From Acidobacteriota bacterium (GTDB lineage Bacteria > Acidobacteriota > Polarisedimenticolia > Gp22-AA2): DNA of 5,565 nucleotides. This document shows, piece after piece, positions 1 through 4,664 of the stretch. Position 1 is the first letter of the stretch. The number at the start of each line of letters is the position of its first letter. The translations under genes were made by a program, and so were the position numbers. Under the pieces are notes generated by a model that was given only the letters and a program-made list of their open reading frames with translations, had not been told where the DNA came from and did no database searches. The stretch is taken from the NCBI GenBank assembly GCA_027297005.1, contig JAPUIN010000334.1, positions 1-5,565 of the forward strand. The letters are read 5' to 3'.

Positions 1-2292
1 GTCGTACCCCTCACGCGCCAGCCAGGCGCGCGCCTCCGGATCGAGGACGATGGCGACACGGCGCTCGGCGAGCTGCGACTCGAGCTGCAGGATGAACTTC
101 TCGACGATCGACTCCATGACCTCCATCGTCAGCGGCCTGAAGGAGACGATGGCGTCGAGCCGATTGCGGAACTCCGGACTGAACAGCCGTTCGATCGCCT
201 TGCGGCCACGGCTCTTCGCGGCCTTCTGGCGCGCGTCGTCGCCGGCGCCGTCAGTCTCGGATGAGAAACCGATCGAGCCCGCGCTCATCTCACGCGAGCC
301 GGCGTTCGAGGTCATGATCAGGACCGACTGGGAGAAATCGGCCTTGCGCCCGTTGTTGTCGGTCAGCGTCGCGTGATCCATGACCTGCAGGACGATGTTG
401 AAGATGTCGGGGTGGGCCTTCTCCATCTCGTCAAGGAGGACCACGCTGTACGGGTGATTACGCACCGCGTCGACGAGCAGACCGCCCTGGTCGAACCCCA
501 CGTATCCGGGCGGCGCTCCGATCAGACGGGCGACGGCGTGCTTCTCGATGTACTCGCTCATATCGAAGCGGACAAACTCGCTGCCGAGATGCAACGCCAG
601 CTGTCGGGCGAGCTCCGTCTTTCCGACTCCTGTCGGACCGGCGAAAAGGAAGCATCCTGCCGGGCGCTCCGGCTGGCTCAGCCCTGCGCGCGAGCGCTTG
701 ATCGCCCCGGCGACCAGACGCACCGGCTCCTCCTGGCCGAACACGACCCGGCCGAGCGACTCCTCGAGGGTGCGCAGCCGCTCACGCTCCGTGGCGCTCG
801 CCTGGCTCTCGGGAATTCGCGCCATGCGGGCGATGACGCGCTCGATGTCGGCCACGTCGACGACGTCCTGCGGTTCGCTGGTGACTTCCTTCCCGTCGCG
901 CCGTCGGCGTCCGCGCGACGCGGCCCCTCCCCCCCGGGGCCGGGGTGGGGCGGTCCCGGCCGGAAGCCCGGCGCCATCTTTCGCGGGGGCGGGGTCAACC
1001 GCGCGCGCCGCTTCGGCCATCGCCCGCCGCAGGCGAAGCGACGCCCCCGCCTCATCCAGAAGATCGATGGCGCTGTCCGGCAGACGATTCTCCCGCAGGT
1101 GCCTCTTCGCCATCCGAACCGCCGCCTCCAGGGCCGCGTCGGTGTAGGAGACCTCGTGGTGATCCTGGTAGCGCGACCTCAGACCCCTGAGGATCTGGAT
1201 CGTGTCCTCGACCGAAGGCTCATCGACGACAACCTTCTGCAGGCGCCGTGTTAACGCGCGATCGCGCTCGATTTGCTTGAACTCCTCGAACGTCGTCGAC
1301 CCGACGACACGCAGATGGGACGAGGCAAGCACCGGCTTGATCAGGGTCGCCAGATCGAGCGTGCCCCCAGAAGTCGAACCGGCGCCGACGGTCGAATGAA
1401 TCTCATCGATGAAAAGGATCGGATTGGGGCGCCGCATCAGGGCCGCCAGCACGGCCTTCAGCCTCTCCTCGAAGTCGCCGCGGTAGCGGGTGCCGGCGAG
1501 AAGAGCCGCCATATCAAGCGAATAGACCTCCGCGTCCTTCAACGGCCCGGGAACCGGCTCCTCCTTGCCGAGCAACCGCAGAGCCAGACCCTCAGCGAGC
1601 GCCGTCTTGCCAACCCCTGCCTCGCCGACGAAGACCGGGTTGTTCTTCCTGCGGCGCACGAGGATCTCCATCGTCCTGCCCAGTTCCACGGTCCGCCCGA
1701 TCAGGGGATCGAGAACCCCTGCACGCGCTTGTTCCGTCAGGTTCATCGTGTAGGCGCTGAGCGGATCGTGGGCGCGCGCCGCTCCTTCATCCCCCGTGTC
1801 CGCCCGGGCGCGCTCATCGGTCACGGCATCACCCGCACCGCTCGACGGCGCCAGCGGAATCTTGCTGATCCCGTGGGAGATGTAGTTCAGGATGTCGAGA
1901 CGCGTGACGCCCTGATCGGCCAGCAGGCCCGCGGCGTGCGTCTTCGGCTGCTGCAGGATTGCCGCGAACAGGTCCCCTTCACGCACCTCGGTGCGACCGG
2001 CGCTCTGCACATGCAGCACCGCCGTCTGCAGAACGCGCCGAAACGCCGCCGTCTGCTCCGGCTCCTTTTCGATTGAGTTCGGAAACGGCTCGATCGATCG
2101 ACTCAGAAAATCGGCCAGCGCGGCGGTGAGGGCCGGCAGGTCGGCGCCGCACGCCAGAAGAATCCTCTCGCCGTCGGGATCGTGCGCGAGAACATAAAGA
2201 AGATGCTCGAGGGTCAGGTGCGTGTGCCGTCGCGAGGCCGCCTCGCGGTAGGCGATCGCCAGAACCCGCTCCACCGTCGGACTGAACGTCAT
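1..2292 (-). CDS. clpA: ATP-dependent Clp protease ATP-binding subunit ClpA (C-terminus cut by window edge)
   Basis: ClpA is a double-AAA+ Hsp100 unfoldase that feeds substrates into the cytoplasmic ClpP peptidase and partners with ClpS. The 764 visible residues contain, in order: the N-domain (about 1-145, matching E. coli ClpA in FxRVLQ-AVxHVQS-GR-EV and RLDxxNxISHG); a variable linker (146-175); AAA-1 with Walker A GEAGVGKT (223-230), pore loop RYRG (269-272) and Walker B LFIDEIH (293-299); and AAA-2 with Walker A GPTGVGKT (552-559), pore loop GYVG (596-599), Walker B LLDE (619-622), sensor TSNAG (661-665) and FRNRLD (708-713). An IGF tripeptide (674-676) sits where the ClpP-docking loop is expected (IGL in E. 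coli), so it is ClpA rather than ClpB. From comparison with E. coli, about 60 C-terminal residues lie outside the window. The ATG at 2292 is preceded by AGGGGAGG, and the N-terminus aligns from the first residues. Compared with E. coli, extra Pro/Gly/Arg-rich residues separate the two AAA modules (about 424-476). The gene lies 48 nt after clpS in the same operon. Identification is very secure. Confidence 0.97.
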   Translation of the reverse strand, partial: MTFSPTVERVLAIAYREAASRRHTHLTLEHLLYVLAHDPDGERILLACGADLPALTAALADFLSRSIEPFPNSIEKEPEQTAAFRRVLQTAVLHVQSAGRTEVREGDLFAAILQQPKTHAAGLLADQGVTRLDILNYISHGISKIPLAPSSGAGDAVTDERARADTGDEGAARAHDPLSAYTMNLTEQARAGVLDPLIGRTVELGRTMEILVRRRKNNPVFVGEAGVGKTALAEGLALRLLGKEEPVPGPLKDAEVYSLDMAALLAGTRYRGDFEERLKAVLAALMRRPNPILFIDEIHSTVGAGSTSGGTLDLATLIKPVLASSHLRVVGSTTFEEFKQIERDRALTRRLQKVVVDEPSVEDTIQILRGLRSRYQDHHEVSYTDAALEAAVRMAKRHLRENRLPDSAIDLLDEAGASLRLRRAMAEAARAVDPAPAKDGAGLPAGTAPPRPRGGGAASRGRRRRDGKEVTSEPQDVVDVADIERVIARMARIPESQASATERERLRTLEESLGRVVFGQEEPVRLVAGAIKRSRAGLSQPERPAGCFLFAGPTGVGKTELARQLALHLGSEFVRFDMSEYIEKHAVARLIGAPPGYVGFDQGGLLVDAVRNHPYSVVLLDEMEKAHPDIFNIVLQVMDHATLTDNNGRKADFSQSVLIMTSNAGSREMSAGSIGFSSETDGAGDDARQKAAKSRGRKAIERLFSPEFRNRLDAIVSFRPLTMEVMESIVEKFILQLESQLAERRVAIVLDPEARAWLAREGYD

Positions 2293-2302
2293 CCTCTCAG
2301 AG

Positions 2303-2310
2303 CCTCCCCT
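2303..2310 (-). promoter_or_regulatory. Ribosome-binding site of clpA
   Basis: On the minus strand AGGGGAGG lies 10 nt before the clpA ATG (2292-2290). A second purine block, GAGAGG, directly abuts the ATG and is too close to be the main site. The 48-nt gap to clpS holds no clear terminator, which fits co-transcription. Confidence 0.6.
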
Positions 2311-2340
2311 GCCCTCGCCGATTCCAGGCGCGCCGCCCGC

Positions 2341-2655
2341 TCAGGCTTCCTCGACGCTGGCGCGCAGAGGGTATCCCTGCGCGCGCGCCGCCTCGTGCAC
2401 GTTCTCGACCTTGGTCTCCGCCACCTCGTGAGGGTAGATGCCGGCGATCCCCATCCCCTCGGTGTGGATCTTCATCATAATCCGGTAGGCCTCCGCCGGC
2501 CCCTTTTGAAAGATCGATTCCAGAGCCTGGATGACAAATTCCATCGTCGTGTAATCGTCGTTATGGAGCAGGACGCGATATTGCTCCGGCTCCCGGGTCC
2601 GGCTCGAGGTCTTCTCGAGGATCTCGACATCCGGCTGTCGCTTCCGCTGCGTCAT
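2341..2655 (-). CDS. clpS: ATP-dependent Clp protease adaptor ClpS
   Basis: ClpS is the small cytoplasmic adaptor that binds destabilising N-terminal residues (Leu, Phe, Tyr, Trp) and hands the protein to the ClpA N-domain. The 104-residue product is close to the usual length (E. coli 106). It has the disordered N-terminal extension (1-24), which in the family enters the ClpA pore, then the core. The residues that pocket the N-terminal amino group and side chain in E. coli are present: N32-D33-D34, the gatekeeper M38 in TTMEFV, and H64. The helix EVAETKV (77-83) is the family hallmark. The ATG at 2655 is preferred over the in-frame ATG at 2685 because AAGGAGG lies 7 nt ahead of it, and the longer form would overlap the end of aat. 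The gene follows aat by 13 nt and precedes clpA by 48 nt, so it is almost certainly in one operon with them. One small difference from E. coli is Thr37 in place of Pro in the TPMEF motif. Confidence 0.97.
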   Translation of the reverse strand: MTQRKRQPDVEILEKTSSRTREPEQYRVLLHNDDYTTMEFVIQALESIFQKGPAEAYRIMMKIHTEGMGIAGIYPHEVAETKVENVHEAARAQGYPLRASVEEA

Positions 2656-2662
2656 GCCACAG

Positions 2663-2669
2663 CCTCCTT
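2663..2669 (-). promoter_or_regulatory. Ribosome-binding site of clpS, overlapping the aat stop codon
   Basis: The minus strand reads TGA (2671-2669, aat stop) running directly into AGGAGG. This gives the full Shine-Dalgarno AAGGAGG, which shares one base with the stop and sits 7 nt before the ATG at 2655. The arrangement decides the clpS start and suggests that ribosomes finishing aat help initiation on clpS. Confidence 0.8.
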
Positions 2670-3412
2670 CAACGGGTGCCTCCATGACTCAAGTTTATAC
2701 CTCCACGCCCGATCGTCCAGAACCGTGACGCGGGATCGAGGGTCCAGCGTCCCCGGCGGGTCGGTTTCTTGAGCGCGGCCTTGAGGCTCCGGAGGAATCG
2801 GGTCCGGGGCCATTCAACCGCGCCAAAGCGTGCCATCAGTTCGGTGCGAATCTGACAGTCGATCAGCCGGAACCCCCAGGCTTTCAACTGCCCCACGAGG
2901 TGGACGAAGGCGACCTTCGAAGCGTCGTCGTCGCGGGCGAACATCGACTCGCCGAAGAATGCGGCGCCGAGGGAGATCCCGTACAACCCCCCCGCGAGGC
3001 GGCCGTCGCACCAGGCCTCGACCGAATGCGCCAGTCCGATCTCGTGTAATTGGCCGTACGCCTTGATCATCGCGGGGTTGATCCATGTTCCGTGCTGGCC
3101 GGGCCTCCGGATCGTGGCGCACTCCCGGATGACCTCGTCGAAGGCGGTGTCGACACGCACACAGTACCGGTCGCGGGCCAGCGCGCGGCGGACGCTCCGT
3201 CCCAGAACCAAGTCATCCGGCCGCAGCACCATCCTGGGGTTGGGAGAGAACCAGAGGATCGGCTCCTCCTCGTACCAAGGGAAGGCCCCCTTCGAATAGG
3301 CATCGACGAGGGTTTCAGGCCGCAGATCCCCTCCGACCGCCACCAGACCCGACGGACCGGCCTCACGGCTTTCCGGAAGCGGCATCCCGGGCTCGAGAAA
3401 CATAACGCTCAT
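2669..3412 (-). CDS. aat: Leucyl/phenylalanyl-tRNA--protein transferase
   Basis: Aat transfers Leu or Phe from aminoacyl-tRNA to the alpha-amino group of proteins starting with Lys or Arg, creating the N-degron that ClpS reads. With the ATG at 3412 the product is 247 residues (E. coli 234). Family landmarks appear in order: GLVAVGGDL (22-30), KGAFPWY (41-47), ILWFSPNPR (52-60), GTWI (108-111), LHE-GLAHSVEAW (122-134), GGLYG (141-145), GESMFAR (154-160) and LIDCQ (183-187). E155, D185 and Q187 correspond to the E. coli catalytic-pocket residues E156, D186 and Q188. The frame stays open upstream to 3568, but that stretch is Arg-rich, does not resemble the family and runs through the divergent carboxypeptidase gene. 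ATGs at 3412 and 3403 are both possible because neither has a strong Shine-Dalgarno. The tail after DCQ (about 215-247) is somewhat longer than in E. coli. It is the first gene of the aat-clpS-clpA operon. Confidence 0.95.
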   Translation of the reverse strand: MSVMFLEPGMPLPESREAGPSGLVAVGGDLRPETLVDAYSKGAFPWYEEEPILWFSPNPRMVLRPDDLVLGRSVRRALARDRYCVRVDTAFDEVIRECATIRRPGQHGTWINPAMIKAYGQLHEIGLAHSVEAWCDGRLAGGLYGISLGAAFFGESMFARDDDASKVAFVHLVGQLKAWGFRLIDCQIRTELMARFGAVEWPRTRFLRSLKAALKKPTRRGRWTLDPASRFWTIGRGGINLSHGGTR

Positions 3413-3428
3413 ATGATAAGAAGATACG
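3397..3428. promoter_or_regulatory. Divergent promoter / start region between aat and the carboxypeptidase gene
   Basis: This is an AT-rich island in otherwise GC-rich DNA between and around two divergent starts (minus 3412, plus 3429). On the plus strand TATGAT (3412-3417) is a near-consensus -10 box, with the ATG 11 nt beyond it. On the minus strand TATCTT (3426-3421) and TATCAT (3418-3413) are -10-like and lie immediately before the aat ATG. No convincing -35 box is visible on either strand. If these boxes are used, both leaders would be very short or absent. The purine run AAGAAGA (3418-3424) could serve as a weak ribosome-binding site for the plus-strand gene. The exact promoter is inference. 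Confidence 0.45.
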
Positions 3429-4070
3429 ATGCCCGAGCCGATCGTACGGCGCTCACCCCGGCGCGTCAACAAGCGAACGACCCCCGCGGCCCGATTCCCC
3501 CTGATCGTGCTCCTCGTGACCTGCGTATTCCCGCCCCCTCGGGCAGCGGTCTGCACCGAGGCCTTCACGCTCCGGGGCCATCCCCACCCGGTGCCTGCTC
3601 AATGGTGTGGGGAGGGGATGGGGCCCGCGTCGCTTCCCTCCATCGGGGATCTCGTCAAGCTGCCGGATTCTCTCTCGTTCGAGGGTTACGGTATCTACCT
3701 CGTTCCGCGGGCGCGGGACGCGTTCGTCCGGATGGCGGGACGGGCCGCGCGCGATGGAATCCGACTGAACGTCGATTCGGGATATCGATCACGCTCGTAC
3801 CAGGCCTCGCTCCTCCTGCGCCGGATCGAGAACGGGCAGGATCTCCGGGAGGTGCTTCGTTTCATCGCGCCGCCCGGCTACTCCGAGCACGAAACCGGAC
3901 GGGCCGTCGATCTCGTCCCGAGCGATCCGGAATTCGCCCGGGAGCCGGCCTACGAATGGCTTCGCCGTCACGCCGGTTCGTTCGGGTTCCGCGAGACCTA
4001 TCCGCTCCGCGAAGGAGGGGACGCATCCTGGGAACCCTGGCACTGGAGTCTCGCGACGACACCCCGGTGA
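3429..4070 (+). CDS. VanY/DacB-type zinc D-alanyl-D-alanine carboxypeptidase, exported
   Basis: This is a predicted metallo-carboxypeptidase that trims the terminal D-Ala from peptidoglycan stem peptides in the periplasm or at the cell surface. The 213-residue product has a basic N-terminus (RRSPRRVNKR), one hydrophobic segment (about 23-34) and a Pro/Ala stretch, consistent with a signal peptide or a membrane anchor. The catalytic domain shows the VanY-family motifs: SGYRS with a downstream Gln (117-125), SEHETGRAVD (152-161) and EPWHW (202-206). Zinc ligands are inferred as H154, D161 and H205, with E202 as the catalytic base. The ATG at 3429 is the only sensible start, because an in-frame TAA lies at 3417-3419. 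The Shine-Dalgarno is weak (AAGAAGA). C32 is not in a good lipobox (LVTC), so a lipoprotein is unlikely. The gene is divergent from aat and has no obvious functional link to it. Whether it is a D,D- or L,D-carboxypeptidase cannot be told from sequence, so no gene symbol is given. Confidence 0.9.
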   Translation: MPEPIVRRSPRRVNKRTTPAARFPLIVLLVTCVFPPPRAAVCTEAFTLRGHPHPVPAQWCGEGMGPASLPSIGDLVKLPDSLSFEGYGIYLVPRARDAFVRMAGRAARDGIRLNVDSGYRSRSYQASLLLRRIENGQDLREVLRFIAPPGYSEHETGRAVDLVPSDPEFAREPAYEWLRRHAGSFGFRETYPLREGGDASWEPWHWSLATTPR

Positions 4071-4084
4071 GAAACGCGGACCAA

Positions 4085-4132
4085 GAGCCTGTCCAGGTAC
4101 TGCGTGGGGCCGCACAATACCGGGTCAGGCTC
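4085..4132. terminator. Imperfect 48-nt hairpin between convergent genes (possible bidirectional terminator)
   Basis: GAGCCTG (4085-4091) pairs with CAGGCTC (4126-4132). Inside these, CC (4093-4094) pairs with GG (4123-4124), GGTA (4096-4099) with TACC (4118-4121), and TGCG (4101-4104) with CGCA (4111-4114), around a 6-nt loop. That makes 17 base pairs with small internal loops. It starts 14 nt after the carboxypeptidase stop and ends exactly at the stop codon of the convergent small gene. Neither strand has a T-run after the stem, so it is not a canonical intrinsic terminator. A transcript-end stabiliser or a short palindromic repeat element is the alternative. Confidence 0.5.
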
Positions 4133-4447
4133 CTAGGTTTCCCGTCCGTCAATCGGCCACGACCGGGCGGCCGATCCCCGGCGAGTCCAGCCGCGCCGCA
4201 TTGAAGGAGCCGGTCTTCGGCGGGCGATCACGTCGGTTCCGAGCAGACGATAGCGCCCGAACGATACTCGATCGAAATAAAGCTGGATCGCGGCGAGGTT
4301 GCCGCGACAGTGCCGTACGAGGTGGCTGTGGACCCGCTTCTGCGGCCAGTCCTCGAGGCTGACCGCGCTGGTCGCGTCCGTCGCGCTGAAAGGTTCGTGA
4401 AGCCTCCCGCTAGCGATCGCCTCCCGCAACAGGCTCTCGAGTCTCAT
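4133..4447 (-). CDS. Small protein of unknown function, possible winged-helix-like fold
   Basis: The product is 104 residues. The ATG at 4447 has an excellent Shine-Dalgarno, GGGAGG, 6 nt upstream, which is the best argument that the frame is real. Residues 1-69 have a plausible globular pattern: an N-terminal helix (LESLLREAIASG), a short EPFSATDA segment, a DWPQKRVHSHLVRHCRGN segment and a closing YFDRVSFGRYRLL strand. From memory this resembles a group of small bacterial proteins with the pattern F-x-x-x-D-(V)...W...L-x-x-H-x-x-GN...F-x-R-V...G-x-YRLL. Members are uncharacterised, and a winged-helix-like fold is my guess. Residues 70-104 are Arg-rich without pattern and may be an unconserved tail or the result of a lost stop. 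The gene converges on the carboxypeptidase gene and ends at the shared hairpin. A triple 12-bp repeat lies directly upstream. Function is unknown. DNA binding would fit the fold guess but is not shown. Confidence 0.6.
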   Translation of the reverse strand: MRLESLLREAIASGRLHEPFSATDATSAVSLEDWPQKRVHSHLVRHCRGNLAAIQLYFDRVSFGRYRLLGTDVIARRRPAPSMRRGWTRRGSAARSWPIDGRET

Positions 4448-4453
4448 GCAACA

Positions 4454-4459
4454 CCTCCC
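4454..4459 (-). promoter_or_regulatory. Ribosome-binding site of the small gene
   Basis: GGGAGG on the minus strand is followed by a 6-nt spacer and the ATG at 4447. It is one of the strongest Shine-Dalgarno sequences in the window and supports both the reality and the start of the 104-residue frame. One copy of the direct repeat (4462-4473) lies two bases upstream of it. Confidence 0.7.
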
Positions 4460-4461
4460 GT

Positions 4462-4536
4462 GCGGCGAGAGTGTGCGGATAAACCGTCATGCGTTGCGGC
4501 GAGAATGGGAACCCGACTGTCATAGCGGCGAGAGTG
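4462..4536. repeat. Three 12-bp direct repeats (GCGGCGAGAGTG) upstream of the small gene
   Basis: GCGGCGAGAGTG occurs at 4462-4473 and 4525-4536, and with one change (GCGGCGAGAATG) at 4496-4507. Copy starts are 34 and 29 bp apart. The second and third copies are also each preceded by GTCAT a few bases upstream (4487-4491 and 4519-4523), so the unit may be longer. On the coding strand of the small gene the unit reads CACTCTCGCCGC. All three lie in its 5' region, so an operator or regulator-binding array is plausible. Spacing is not a constant multiple of the helical turn, and no palindrome is evident within the unit. Confidence 0.6.
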
Positions 4537-4586
4537 ATGCATCGAACCGGGACCTGTTCAGTGGGCCGGAGACCCGATCCGCGAAC

Positions 4587-4615
4587 CGGCGCCGCGCCCC
4601 TCCCGCGCGGCGCCG
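4587..4615 (-). terminator. GC-rich stem-loop downstream of the SDR gene, probable terminator
   Basis: A perfect 11-bp stem (CGGCGCCGCGC at 4587-4597 with its complement at 4605-4615) closes a 7-nt loop (CCCTCCC). It begins about 50 nt after the stop codon of the minus-strand gene ending at 4665, the position expected for that gene's terminator. No T-run follows on the minus strand. This occurs in GC-rich genomes but leaves the call uncertain. Confidence 0.5.
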
Positions 4616-4664
4616 ATTCACGATCTGAAGTTACGTCGATCCGTTCCCCACGACAACCAATGAC

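Noticed and set aside
919..970. C7 and G-rich tract as a possible phase-variable slippage site or frameshift in clpA
   Set aside because: The frame continues correctly into conserved ClpA sequence on both sides. A single C7 tract in a very GC-rich genome is weak evidence, and clpA is not a typical phase-variable gene.
373..2076. Two long plus-strand open frames antisense to clpA (373-1254 and 1273-2076)
   Set aside because: They lie opposite a full set of ClpA motifs. They have no recognisable domains or convincing ribosome-binding sites, and their composition is explained by the codon bias of clpA.
3516..3527. Possible lipoprotein signal (LVTC) in the carboxypeptidase
   Set aside because: Threonine just before the cysteine departs from the usual lipobox, and the cysteine is inside the hydrophobic segment rather than at its end.
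3413..3568. N-terminal extension of Aat using the upstream start at 3568
   Set aside because: The extra 52 residues do not resemble the Aat family and are encoded opposite the start of the carboxypeptidase gene. The family N-terminus fits a start at 3412 or 3403.
3050..4204. Long plus-strand open frame of 384 codons
   Set aside because: It is antisense to aat and then overlaps the carboxypeptidase gene in another frame. Its translation is Arg/Pro/Gly-rich without domain motifs, a typical shadow frame of GC-rich coding DNA.
4462..4536. CRISPR-like array
   Set aside because: There are only three 12-bp units with unequal spacing of 17-22 bp between them, far shorter than CRISPR repeats and spacers, and no cas genes are nearby.
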